NCBI GenBank assembly: GCA_051201605.1
Contig: CP179201.1
Location: 248,001-312,000, forward strand
DNA from: CABZJG01 sp902512685
GTDB taxonomy: Bacteria > Pseudomonadota > Alphaproteobacteria > Rhodobacterales > Rhodobacteraceae
DNA length: 64,000 nt
Direction of reading: 5' to 3'
The position numbers and the translations under genes were made by a program. Shown here in pieces: positions 52,718-61,179 of this stretch (position 1 is the first letter of the stretch; the number at the start of each line of letters is the position of its first letter). The notes beneath the pieces were generated by a model. It was not told the DNA's origin. It did not search any database and was given only the letters and a program-made list of their open reading frames with translations.

Positions 52718-53578
52718 TCAGGTCACATCCTTGATCTGCTCGAACGGGCTGGCAACGTTGCGCAGCGTTTTGGTGGCCAAATGGGTGTATCGCGCCGTCG
52801 TGGTCAACTTGGCATGGCCGAGCAGAACCTGGATCACCCGAACACCCGTGTCAGCCTCAAGGAGATGGGTCGCGAAGCTATGCCGGAGCGAATGTAAAGT
52901 GGCGGGCTTTTTGATCCCGACCATCGCCTTTGAAGAATTAAAAGCCCTGTTCAACGAACGGGGTGACATCGGCTCAACCCGGCTTTGGCCCGGGAATAAC
53001 CAGCCTTGTAGGCGTGCTTCACGCCAATAGGCCCGCAGAAACTCTAACAGAGATGGGGACAGCATCACGTCGCAGTCCTTGCCTCCTTTGCCGCGCTCGA
53101 CATGGATCAGCATGCGGTCGCTATCGATGTCCCGGACCTTCAGATTGGTCACTTCAGAAGCGCGCAGACCCGCGCCATAGCCAATGCTCAAAGCGGCCCG
53201 ATACTTCATTCCTGGTCCGGGTGCTGCCGCCAGAACCGCTGCAACCTCCTCGATACTCAGAACAATAGGCAGCTTGCGCGGCTCGGTGCGGAACTGCATG
53301 TACTTCTTCATATCCTCACGGTCGCAAGTCATGCCGAAAAAGAACCGCAACGCGGTGATACGGGCGTTGTAGACCGAAGGTGTGACATCGTTGTCGGTCA
53401 TATGGAGTTGATAGGCGCGCAACTCGTCCGGCGTTGCCTTGTCCGGTGATCGGCCCAGAAAAGCGGTGAAATCCTTGAGTGCCTTGGTGTGTGCTTTCTG
53501 AGACGTCTCCTGCATCCCGCGAATGCGCATGTCTTCCATCATCCGCTCACGAAGCGGGCTCTTCTTCTCCTGTGTCAT
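52718..53578 (-). CDS. Tyrosine recombinase / phage-type integrase of the IS91-like element
   Basis: A 286-residue XerC/D-like recombinase with an N-terminal SAM-like core-binding domain (about 1-105) and the catalytic domain containing all active residues: Arg in GYGAGLRASEV, Lys in RGKGGKDCDV, His-x-x-Arg in LHSLRHSFATH, His in LLGHAKLTTTARYTHLA and the nucleophile Tyr in the same segment. The ATG at 53578 follows AGGAGG; the frame extends 22 codons upstream through a palindrome. Located directly before the transposase remnant. Confidence 0.93.
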   Translation of the reverse strand: MTQEKKSPLRERMMEDMRIRGMQETSQKAHTKALKDFTAFLGRSPDKATPDELRAYQLHMTDNDVTPSVYNARITALRFFFGMTCDREDMKKYMQFRTEPRKLPIVLSIEEVAAVLAAAPGPGMKYRAALSIGYGAGLRASEVTNLKVRDIDSDRMLIHVERGKGGKDCDVMLSPSLLEFLRAYWREARLQGWLFPGQSRVEPMSPRSLNRAFNSSKAMVGIKKPATLHSLRHSFATHLLEADTGVRVIQVLLGHAKLTTTARYTHLATKTLRNVASPFEQIKDVT

Positions 53579-53586
53579 GGGAACCT

Positions 53587-53624
53587 CCTGTTTGACGATT
53601 GAGAAATCCCAATCGTCAAACAGG
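53587..53624. repeat. Perfect 14-base palindrome before the integrase gene
   Basis: CCTGTTTGACGATT (53587-53600) and AATCGTCAAACAGG (53611-53624) with a ten-base spacer. In the integrase mRNA it forms a hairpin whose 3' arm ends in CAGG, the first bases of the CAGGAGG ribosome binding site. It may be an autoregulatory operator, a translational control hairpin, or the replication-origin end of the element. The rest of the gap to 53916 shows no gene. Confidence 0.6.
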
Positions 53625-53916
53625 TGTGTCAGATCACAAAACACCTATGCCTGTGGGATGGCTTAATACGCCAGCCAAAAGCGCCATTGCCGCGCGAGCC
53701 GCTTAGTCCTTGTCCGCACAGCAGTCGTTGCCAACAGAACAAACGAACGGCCGGTTTGGGGAATTCCATACATAATGGCATTTACGCGCTGTGCGTATCA
53801 AAACGAGAATAGCGGGCCATCGCCACAGCCATCGCTAACGGTGGCTATACCGACGAAATCACAGTTGGTAAATCAGCGCCAATGTCCACTTCGAAGTGAG
53901 AGCAAAGGAAGTCCCA

Positions 53917-54612
53917 TCAACTGGTAGCGAACGACACGGCTGCCTGCGTCAACACATCGAGGCTATCTACGATTATTGTGTCAGAAACTATTTCGCTGCT
54001 CAACAGCGAAAACTCCGTACAGGCGACCACCAGGTGCGTAGCACCATCAATCTCTAATTCATTTGCTATGGCGTTCAGTTTAGATAACGCCTGCTGTGAT
54101 ACACCCTCGCCCTTGATCATTTTAATGATTTCCAAAAGCTTCATATCGTCCTTGGCGTGAAGAAACTCGATATTTCTACGTTTGAATGCATTAATATAAA
54201 GCTCAGTCATTCGGACTGCTGGCGAAGCTAAAATACCAACCTTGCTGCTACTAGAAGCGGTCTTTGCAATTGTGTCGGCAGTCAGTTCAATCATATTGAG
54301 AAGTGGGATTGAACAACCAGCTTCGATGTCCACTGCATAATGGTGAGCGGTGTTGCAGGGCATGACAAGAGCCCTTGCACCTGCGGCTTCTAAGCGCTGA
54401 GCCATTTGCCGTAATACAGGTGCTGGATCTTCTCCTTGTTTCTCAATTATCGCCTTAATTCGAGATGGAACCTGAGTGTGATTATCGATTATCATCGGGA
54501 TATGATCGCTGTCGTCTTGAGCAGAAATTGACTCGATTACACGCTGCATCAACAAAACCGTTGCTTCTGGCCCCATCCCACCAAGCACACCAATTTTGTT
54601 AAATGTTCTCAT
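53917..54612 (-). CDS. Aspartate/glutamate racemase family protein
   Basis: A 231-residue cofactor-independent racemase-family protein. Both catalytic cysteines are present: MPCNTAHHY (about residue 86) and VVACTEFSLL (about 196), with IGVLGGMGPEAT at the start and IPLLNMIELTAD in the middle, as in aspartate racemases. The ATG at 54612 has AGGAGAG upstream; a six-codon extension is not supported. Base composition is more A/T-rich than in its neighbours, compatible with transfer alongside the mobile segment. Substrate stereochemistry cannot be assigned. Confidence 0.85.
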   Translation of the reverse strand: MRTFNKIGVLGGMGPEATVLLMQRVIESISAQDDSDHIPMIIDNHTQVPSRIKAIIEKQGEDPAPVLRQMAQRLEAAGARALVMPCNTAHHYAVDIEAGCSIPLLNMIELTADTIAKTASSSSKVGILASPAVRMTELYINAFKRRNIEFLHAKDDMKLLEIIKMIKGEGVSQQALSKLNAIANELEIDGATHLVVACTEFSLLSSEIVSDTIIVDSLDVLTQAAVSFATS

Positions 54613-54908
54613 GGTTATCTCTCCTGCCACCCTGTTTGCCTGTCTGACAAAGAGTCACGGATAAAAGCATTGTCAAATTGTGATACTAGTTATTGAACGA
54701 AAGCGTCAGACCTTAAAGCGGTTATTCAAAACAGTGCAGCAGGGCATCATAGTTCAACTTCCATGGCCACTCGAATGATATTTGACCAAATCAACGCCTT
54801 CGATGTTCCTGTTTCACTTGCCTGAGCGCCTTTGCGGGAACATGTCTATAGAGCTGTAAGTACAGTGTGTTGTGATAGTGCCCGTCGCGAAAGCCTATTC
54901 CAACTCGA

Positions 54909-55823
54909 CTAGGCAACGACGCTCGGCAACGCCGAATGCCGATCCTTCAGGAAAGCCCATATAGATCGCGTCAGATGGTTCGAGTATTCCGTGTTTCGGT
55001 GCAATCGTATGTCCAAGGTAACTGTCCAGGCATTGCTTCCTGTTCGGACTAAAGAGCCTCTGGTCAGATCAGCCTCAATTAGGCTTTCTGGCAGCCATGC
55101 CACGCCCATTCCTTCGCGGGCACGCATGAGAAGCGCGCCTGCCATCGAGTTTTCGTAAGCACTGTCCAGGGATCGTTTCTTGCCAATTTCCTTATAAATT
55201 GGCTCTAGAAGTCGACCGATGGGTGCTTCGTCTCCGAACCGAAGAATGGGCACAGGTGGCTTTTCGTTCTCAAAGCTGAAGATCGGGTGTCCGTCCTGAT
55301 CTGGCTTGCAAACCGGCACCAATCTATCTCTTCCGATTACAATGCTTTGGTCTTCGTCTATCGCTTCGTCCTTGCTTGCATATGCAATTACGAAATCAAC
55401 GTTACCGTTGTGCAAGTCCCTCATGCTGTGTGGCAGGTCATCCGCTCTGAGACGGGAAAGGATTGGGCCATACTCTTCCTCAAACGATTGCAGCCAGTTC
55501 GTATAGAATCGCCAACTGATCGAATGCTCTTCCCCGAAAGTCACAACATATTTTTCCGGCAGAGATTGGGCCGCAAGTATCTGGCTGCGTTCTTGCTCGA
55601 TGAATGCCAGCGAGCGCAGGCCGGCCTCCAGCATCTGCGATCCAGCGGATGTCAGCTTCACCGGCTGCTGTGATCGGTCAACCAAAAGAACTCCCACCCA
55701 AGTCTCCAAAGCTTTGATGCGACGGCTAAAGGACGGCTGGCTGGTGTTCGCCAATTTGGCCGCCTGGGAAAAATTTCCGGTCTGTCTCAGCCGGTCGAGA
55801 TCGTTGAACAGAGCAATATCCAT
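54909..55823 (-). CDS. LysR-family transcriptional regulator
   Basis: A 304-residue LTTR with the N-terminal winged helix-turn-helix (DLDRLRQTGNFSQAAKLAN, TSQPSFSRRIKALE, VLLVDRSQQPVKLTSAG) and a periplasmic-binding-like effector domain. It is divergent from a sugar ABC/dehydrogenase operon, and two palindromes with T-N11-A character (55835-55849, 55891-55908) lie in the shared promoter region. By position it should control both itself and the operon. The effector is unknown. The racemase gene lies downstream on the same strand after 296 bases. Confidence 0.92.
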   Translation of the reverse strand: MDIALFNDLDRLRQTGNFSQAAKLANTSQPSFSRRIKALETWVGVLLVDRSQQPVKLTSAGSQMLEAGLRSLAFIEQERSQILAAQSLPEKYVVTFGEEHSISWRFYTNWLQSFEEEYGPILSRLRADDLPHSMRDLHNGNVDFVIAYASKDEAIDEDQSIVIGRDRLVPVCKPDQDGHPIFSFENEKPPVPILRFGDEAPIGRLLEPIYKEIGKKRSLDSAYENSMAGALLMRAREGMGVAWLPESLIEADLTRGSLVRTGSNAWTVTLDIRLHRNTEYSNHLTRSIWAFLKDRHSALPSVVA

Positions 55824-55834
55824 GGCTAAGCATA

Positions 55835-55849
55835 ATTCATAATATGAAT
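55835..55849. promoter_or_regulatory. Candidate LysR box 1 (perfect palindrome)
   Basis: ATTCATA-A-TATGAAT, a perfect seven-base inverted repeat with a one-base centre, containing a T-N11-A core, 11 bases before the LysR start codon. The location suits autorepression. Confidence 0.6.
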
Positions 55850-55890
55850 AATGTCATCTGATCATAACATTGGACCCCCAGAATTTTCTG

Positions 55891-55908
55891 GTTCATCATA
55901 TGACGAAC
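55891..55908. promoter_or_regulatory. Candidate LysR box 2 (near-perfect palindrome)
   Basis: GTTCATCATATGACGAAC, an 18-base palindrome with one mismatched pair. Its core TCATATGA resembles TCATAATATGA of box 1. The two sites are centred about 58 bases apart, a plausible distance for recognition and activation sites of one LTTR tetramer. Confidence 0.6.
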
Positions 55909-56197
55909 AAGCGAATTGGAGCATGCTGTTGGGTGGGCCGCCCAGTTTAGTTGAACGCAAAGAATTATCCGGATTGGCGAATTGGGGAAATCCATTTCCA
56001 AAAGCCGGATATTCAGCGCCTCACTATTTTAAGACTAGAGGCTGCGGTAACATGCTGCTCTTACTACCATATTGAGAAACGTGGGGCTAACGCATCGAGA
56101 ACAGTGCATGAATTCAACGCAATAATAGGGACTAAAAGAGCCTGACAACAACTGAAGAGACGACAATAAAAATCAACGTCAATGGGAGAAAATACAG

Positions 56198-57484
56198 ATG
56201 ACCAAATTACCGAAAACGACAGTGCGTGCGTGGTCCAGTGGCTGCGCGACTGCAGTGGCAATGACATGCGCCATGCCTGCATTAGCGGTAGATCTCGACC
56301 TGATGATGAGCAACGTGGATGCAAAATCCTCGGTGTTCGCAGAAATGGCTGATCGCTACATGGCTGAAAATCCGGATGTCAACATCACGCTGAACCTCGT
56401 TGGCTATAACGTGATTCGCGAACAGCTGCCCATCCAGCTAGAGGCCGGAACCGGTCCGGATATGGCCTTCGTGACCAAATTGGGCGGTCTTAATCCGTTT
56501 TATGTGGACCTGACACCCTATGTCGATGCCGACCATTGGGAAGCCACCTACGGCGCGGTTCTGCCATGGTACCGTGCGGGTGCCCCGGACGGAATTTACG
56601 GCTATCATTCGGAGATGACCGTCACCGGTCCTTACGTGAACCTGACCATGTTCGAAGAAGCCGAGGTGGAGCTTCCTGCGCCCGGCGCAACCTGGGAAGA
56701 ATGGGCTGACGCGGCGCAAGCCGTAATGGATGCCACAGGCAGCTACGCCGGGATGGTCATGGACCGCTCGGGTCACCGTTTTGCCGGTCCCGCGATGTCT
56801 TATGGTGCAAAATACTTTGGCGACGACGGCAGCTTCGTTCTGGATGACGGATTTCGCAAATTTGCTGGTTTGATGATGGATTGGCACGAAAGTGGACTGA
56901 TGCCCGCTGATATCTGGCCTGCCGTATCCGGCAGCAAATACGCCAACGGCAACGAAATGTTCTTTAACCAGGATGTTGCTTTCTACATGTCCGGGTCCTG
57001 GAACACCGCCAATGTGCAACAAAATGTTGGTGACAAATTCGACTACGCAGTCGTGCCAGTTCCTTGTGGGCCATCTGGTTGTGGCATCATGCCAGGCGGA
57101 CAAGGCCTTGTCGCTTTTTCAAGCGGTGACGCCGACAGAGAAGCGGCTTCGGCGGCCTTTATTGACTGGATGGCGGCAGATGACCAGGCACGTGAATGGG
57201 CGTCCCGCACATATGCCATTCCTGCGAACGCAACCTTGCAGGCTGAAGGTCTGGACTATATCGGTGCCGGTGCTTCTGCTGCCGTGGCTGATGGCCTGAT
57301 AGCCTTCACCGCGATGGCCGCTGCGGCTGCGGAACAGACACCGCAAGCCTACCGTATGCAGGGCACCGCCAATAACGGTTTGTTCTTTAATGCCACAATC
57401 AAGTATCTGGGTGCCGCTCTGAATGGCGAACTGACCTTGGACGAAGCATTGGACAAAATTGAGGAAGAAATCACGGGCGGCTAA
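56198..57484 (+). CDS. Carbohydrate ABC transporter substrate-binding protein
   Basis: Extracellular solute-binding protein family 1, 428 residues with a signal peptide (cleavage near MPALA-VDLD, residue 31). It has the family's N-terminal strand LDLMMSNVDAKSSVFAEMAD, EAGTGPDMAFV, the central hinge ATWEEWADAAQAVMDATG and late ASAAFIDWMAADDQAREW. It opens a CUT1-type operon. The two MalFG-type permeases and MalK-type ATPase downstream and three Gfo/Idh/MocA dehydrogenases suggest a sugar, polyol or sugar acid ligand. Confidence 0.92.
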   Translation: MTKLPKTTVRAWSSGCATAVAMTCAMPALAVDLDLMMSNVDAKSSVFAEMADRYMAENPDVNITLNLVGYNVIREQLPIQLEAGTGPDMAFVTKLGGLNPFYVDLTPYVDADHWEATYGAVLPWYRAGAPDGIYGYHSEMTVTGPYVNLTMFEEAEVELPAPGATWEEWADAAQAVMDATGSYAGMVMDRSGHRFAGPAMSYGAKYFGDDGSFVLDDGFRKFAGLMMDWHESGLMPADIWPAVSGSKYANGNEMFFNQDVAFYMSGSWNTANVQQNVGDKFDYAVVPVPCGPSGCGIMPGGQGLVAFSSGDADREAASAAFIDWMAADDQAREWASRTYAIPANATLQAEGLDYIGAGASAAVADGLIAFTAMAAAAAEQTPQAYRMQGTANNGLFFNATIKYLGAALNGELTLDEALDKIEEEITGG

Positions 57485-57509
57485 TATGCCCGAGCGATCT
57501 TCAAGAGTT

Positions 57510-57537
57510 AACCAGAGGCGGCTTGCCGCCTCTGGTT
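57510..57537 (+). promoter_or_regulatory. Perfect hairpin with CTTG tetraloop after the binding-protein gene
   Basis: AACCAGAGGCGGC (57510-57522) and GCCGCCTCTGGTT (57525-57537) pair perfectly; opening the innermost pair gives a 12-base stem closed by a stable CUUG tetraloop. No T run follows. It lies 25 bases after the binding-protein stop, so it likely protects that message or reduces read-through to the permease genes. Confidence 0.65.
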
Positions 57538-57586
57538 CGACACACAAGCCTGCAAATCACATTCCCTGAAAAGGCACATTTTCCAA

Positions 57587-59011
57587 ATGACACTTGCTGG
57601 AACACTGATGGTGATCATTGGCCTGCTTTGGGTGGGCGGCGGCACAATCTGGCTGCTGGTAAACCGCCGCTACAGGCTCTACCAGATCCCCAATTTTGCC
57701 ATGGATCTGTTGGGATTTCCGGTGGAAATGGCGCAACATTTGTGGGGTCGTGGCGGGGTGCCATACGCCTTTTTGCTGCCGAATCTATTGATTTTTGGGC
57801 TATTCACCTTTGCGCCGATGATCCTGAATTTTTATGTCTCGATGACCGACGGAACTTCAATCTCACTTTTTGATCGTCCGTGGGTGGGTTTTGCCAAATA
57901 CGCTGAGATATTTGACTGCGTCAGTATTTTCGAACCCAAAAGCTGTACCAATCCCGGCTACAATTTCTGGACGGGCATGTTCAACACGCTGTGGTTTGTG
58001 GTCTTCCAGGTGCCGATCCTGTGCGCTGTAGCACTGGTCACGGCGCTAGTGGTCAACAAAAACATCCGCGGACGCGGGCTGTGGCGGGCGATGTTCTTTT
58101 ACCCTGTTATGCTGTCGCCTGTTGTCATTGCGAATATCTGGAACTGGGTCCTGCACCGCAAAGGTGTACTGAACGAAGCAATTGGGGGCACCAGCGACAC
58201 GCTGACAGCGATGGCCGGGCTTACCGGATTTGACATAGTCGTCACTATCCTGCTGGCTGTCATACTGATGTTTGTCAGCGAACGCGCGCTGCGCGGCGCC
58301 AAAGACCCGTCATTACCATGGACGGCTATTTTTGCGGTGTTTTTCTGGTTGCTGTTTTCATGGTCCAATCCGCTTAGCTTGCTGGACCTGCCGGGCAGTT
58401 TCTGGATCGGCGCCGCACTAGCTGGCGGGCTATGCTGGATTGTCGCTGTCCAACAAAGAATGGCCCGCGTGGTTTTTTTCGGCTTTTGCGTGGCTGCGGC
58501 ACTGTTACTGCTGTCGATCCAGTTCGACGCTATCTTTGACTTTGGTCGTTATCGCCCTGTGAACTGGTTGGTCACGCCGCGCACGAATTGGCCGTTCTTC
58601 TGGTTGGTTTTTGTTTTCACATGGAGCCATATGGGCTTTTACATGCTGATCCTGCTGGCTGGACTACAGGCGATACCCCGCGACCTTTATGAGGCCGCCA
58701 AGATGGATGCCACCAGCACGCCGCGCGCGTTCTGGCGCATCACGTTGCCATTAGTCATGCCAACACTGACCGTAGTGATTGTGCTGTGTCTGATCCGTTC
58801 CTTCCAGATCTTCGACGAGGTCTATCTGCTGACTGGCGGCGGTCCGGGGCGCGAAACCTTTATGGTTGTTCAGCAAATTTTTGAAGTCGGCTTCACCAAT
58901 GAGGTGCCAGATTATGGGCAAGCTGCGTCCGGATCGGTCCTGATGGCGGTGGTGATCGCGGTATTCACCTTTGCTCAGCTTTGGCTGACGCGTCGTCAGT
59001 CGGAGCTTTAG
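57587..59011 (+). CDS. Carbohydrate ABC transporter permease, MalF type with inserted membrane block
   Basis: A 474-residue permease, far longer than ordinary CUT1 permeases of about 300. An extra N-terminal helix (about 5-25) precedes the normal part (PYAFLLPNLLIFGLFTFAPM). After WNWVLHRKGVLNEAIG (to 200) about 120 residues containing three or four additional hydrophobic segments are inserted before NWPFFWLVFVFTWSHMGFYM (from about 334), where the usual sequence resumes. The EAA coupling motif EAAKMDATSTPRAFWRITLP (about 369-388) is intact. The next permease begins three bases after the stop. Confidence 0.9.
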   Translation: MTLAGTLMVIIGLLWVGGGTIWLLVNRRYRLYQIPNFAMDLLGFPVEMAQHLWGRGGVPYAFLLPNLLIFGLFTFAPMILNFYVSMTDGTSISLFDRPWVGFAKYAEIFDCVSIFEPKSCTNPGYNFWTGMFNTLWFVVFQVPILCAVALVTALVVNKNIRGRGLWRAMFFYPVMLSPVVIANIWNWVLHRKGVLNEAIGGTSDTLTAMAGLTGFDIVVTILLAVILMFVSERALRGAKDPSLPWTAIFAVFFWLLFSWSNPLSLLDLPGSFWIGAALAGGLCWIVAVQQRMARVVFFGFCVAAALLLLSIQFDAIFDFGRYRPVNWLVTPRTNWPFFWLVFVFTWSHMGFYMLILLAGLQAIPRDLYEAAKMDATSTPRAFWRITLPLVMPTLTVVIVLCLIRSFQIFDEVYLLTGGGPGRETFMVVQQIFEVGFTNEVPDYGQAASGSVLMAVVIAVFTFAQLWLTRRQSEL

Positions 59012-59014
59012 ATT

Positions 59015-60097
59015 ATGCGCAGGATCACAACATTTCTGACCCGAACCCGCGGTAATCCTGACACGGCTGACAAGTTCGGCATCGCTGATTTCATAGCCTA
59101 TGGTTACCTGCTGTTTGGTGTGCTTATCATACTTGTGCCGGTATTCTGGACGTTCCTTAGTTCGATCAAGCCAGAGCGTGCGATCGACACGTTTGACACA
59201 CGTCTTTTGCCGATCGCTCAGGTTCAGGTGGATATTGAAGGCGTTGGCGAAAAGCCGATCTGGAAATACATGGCCGAGGATGGCACTGTCACAGATGTGT
59301 TCAAAGCGGGCCCGACACGCAAACTGACCGATGTCGCGCCGGTGGCCAATCCTGAGGGCGTTACTCAAGTCGAACGCAAACACCTTGAGCCGTCCGAAGG
59401 CATCAGACTCGCGGTAGAAAATTATCTGGACCCACTGCTAAAACGTAACGGGCAGGATAATTTCCATTTTTCCACCTATTTGTTCAACTCAGTCTTCGTG
59501 ACGGTGGCTGCGACGCTGATTACACTATTGATCAACGCAATGGCGGCTTTTGCATTGTCAAAATACCAATTTCGCGGGCGCCTTACATTCACGGTGTTGA
59601 TTGTGGCCACTTTGCTAATTCCGTCGTCGATCATCCTGGTTTCGCTCTTCTTCGTCGTCTGGAGCTTTGGGATATTTGGCTCTCTGTGGGGCGTTATCAT
59701 TCCCGCCGCAGCCACGCCCACAGGCGTGTTCTTGTTGCGCCAGTACATGCTGACAATCCCAGACGAACTGCTGGAGGCCGCTCGGATGGATGCGGCGAGT
59801 GAATGGCGCATATTCTGGCGGATCATAATCCCGCTATCGCTGCCTGCGCTTTCTGTGCTCGCAATCCTCAGCGTCATCTGGCGCTGGAATGATTTCCTCT
59901 GGCCGCTGATCGTGCTGATTACTGATCCGAACAAACACACGATTCAGCTGGGTCTGACCCAATACTCTGGGGAGTTTGACCAGGACTTCCATTACATTCT
60001 CGCCATGACCGTGGTGTCGCTGATCCCGATCACACTTGTGTTCGTTTGGCTGCAACGTTTCATCACGACAGGCATTGCCACCACAGGACTGAAATGA
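59015..60097 (+). CDS. Carbohydrate ABC transporter permease, MalG type
   Basis: A 360-residue CUT1 permease. After the first helix (about 24-48) comes an enlarged periplasmic segment (about 55-150) before NSVFVTVAATLITLLINA, roughly 80 residues more than usual for the family. The coupling motif is EAARMDAASEWRIFWRIIIP (about 258-277). Its stop overlaps the ATPase start (ATGA). It pairs with the preceding, also enlarged, permease. Confidence 0.92.
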   Translation: MRRITTFLTRTRGNPDTADKFGIADFIAYGYLLFGVLIILVPVFWTFLSSIKPERAIDTFDTRLLPIAQVQVDIEGVGEKPIWKYMAEDGTVTDVFKAGPTRKLTDVAPVANPEGVTQVERKHLEPSEGIRLAVENYLDPLLKRNGQDNFHFSTYLFNSVFVTVAATLITLLINAMAAFALSKYQFRGRLTFTVLIVATLLIPSSIILVSLFFVVWSFGIFGSLWGVIIPAAATPTGVFLLRQYMLTIPDELLEAARMDAASEWRIFWRIIIPLSLPALSVLAILSVIWRWNDFLWPLIVLITDPNKHTIQLGLTQYSGEFDQDFHYILAMTVVSLIPITLVFVWLQRFITTGIATTGLK

Positions 60098-61179
60098 CCG
60101 ATATTCCCCACGCCCTAGAGCTTAAAGACATTCGAAAATCCTTCGGGGCGGTCGATGTCATTCACGGCATAGATCTCAAAATCGAGGACGGTGAATTCGT
60201 AGTTTTCGTCGGCCCTTCGGGTTGCGGCAAGTCCACACTCTTGCGCCTGATCGCCGGCCTTGACAATCCGACTTCGGGCGACATCCTTCTGAAGGGTAAG
60301 CGGGTCAACACTGTGCCCGCCTCGGAACGCGGCCTGAGCATGGTTTTCCAATCCTATGCGCTTTATCCGCATATGTCGGTGCGCGCGAACCTGTCCTTTG
60401 GGCTGGAAAACTTCCGGATGCCACGAGAAGAAATCAAGCAACGAGTCGATGATGCCGCAAAGCTGCTGCAAATCGACCAACTTCTAGATCGCCGCCCTGG
60501 TCAGCTTTCAGGCGGTCAGCGTCAGCGCGTCGCTATCGGTCGCGCGATTGTCCGTGAACCGATCATTTTCCTGTTCGACGAACCGCTGTCCAATCTCGAC
60601 GCCGAGCTGCGCCTGCAGATGCGGGTAGAGATCTCGGACCTGCACGCCGAACTTGGCAACACGATGATTTACGTCACCCATGATCAGATCGAAGCAATGA
60701 CGATGGCCGACCGGATTGTTGTGCTGCGTGATGGCAATATCGAGCAGATCGGCAAGCCGCTCGAACTTTACAACCACCCAGCTAACAAGTTCGTAGCTGG
60801 TTTCATTGGCGCGCCGCAGATGAATTTCATGGCGGGCTCGCTCGATGGCAAGGTGCTGAAACTTGACAACGGGATCACAAGGGATGTTCCGGTTCGAGAA
60901 ACCGGAACTGCTCAACCGGTGACCTTAGGGGTTCGGCCCGAAACAATTGACGTGTCGCTGGACGGGCATGGCGATGAAGAAATAATCGTGCAAAATTTCG
61001 AACAGTTGGGCTCGGTAACTTATATCTACGGAACTTTTGCCAATGGCGAGACGTTGACTGTGCAACTTGCCCAGCAGATTCCACTAGAGCGAGGGCAGAC
61101 TGTTGGGGTGACGCTTCATACAAAAGATTTTCACATTTTTGGTGGCGAGAACGAACGGTCTTTGCCAATGGACCAATGA
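60094..61179 (+). CDS. ABC transporter ATP-binding protein, UgpC/MalK type
   Basis: A 361-residue ATPase: Walker A GPSGCGKSTLL (about residue 40), Q-loop VFQSYALYPHM, signature LSGGQRQRVAIGRA (about 135), Walker B IIFLFDEPLSNLD, H-loop YVTHDQIEAMTMA, and a C-terminal TOBE-type regulatory domain (about 240-361). Length and TOBE domain are typical of CUT1 ATPases. ATG at 60094 overlaps the permease stop, and the TGA overlaps the following dehydrogenase start; upstream in-frame codons to 60046 are spurious. Confidence 0.95.
   Translation: MTDIPHALELKDIRKSFGAVDVIHGIDLKIEDGEFVVFVGPSGCGKSTLLRLIAGLDNPTSGDILLKGKRVNTVPASERGLSMVFQSYALYPHMSVRANLSFGLENFRMPREEIKQRVDDAAKLLQIDQLLDRRPGQLSGGQRQRVAIGRAIVREPIIFLFDEPLSNLDAELRLQMRVEISDLHAELGNTMIYVTHDQIEAMTMADRIVVLRDGNIEQIGKPLELYNHPANKFVAGFIGAPQMNFMAGSLDGKVLKLDNGITRDVPVRETGTAQPVTLGVRPETIDVSLDGHGDEEIIVQNFEQLGSVTYIYGTFANGETLTVQLAQQIPLERGQTVGVTLHTKDFHIFGGENERSLPMDQ

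Larger units (their letters stand above)
51511..53624 (-). mobile_element. IS91-family-like element (tyrosine recombinase + Y2/HUH-type transposase)
   Basis: A tyrosine recombinase gene followed after 13 bases by an IS91-type transposase gene on the same strand is a recognised layout for alphaproteobacterial IS91-like elements, which move by rolling-circle replication and leave no target duplication. Given limits are the coding core plus the upstream palindrome; true ends were not determined. The transposase is frameshifted, so the copy may be inactive as read. Confidence 0.7.
55824..56197. other. Divergent control region, LysR gene / sugar ABC operon
   Basis: 374 bases with two candidate LysR operators near the regulator, A/T-rich stretches, and GGGAGAAAA just before the binding-protein start. 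No RNA gene or convincing small gene; the 64-74-codon frames here lack ribosome binding sites and domains. Confidence 0.55.

Noticed and set aside
48677..53916. Search for a direct repeat of the tRNA-Gln 3' end as attachment site
   Set aside because: No copy of the GGTTCGAATCC...CCA segment was seen; TGGGATGGCT near 53655 is too short a match.
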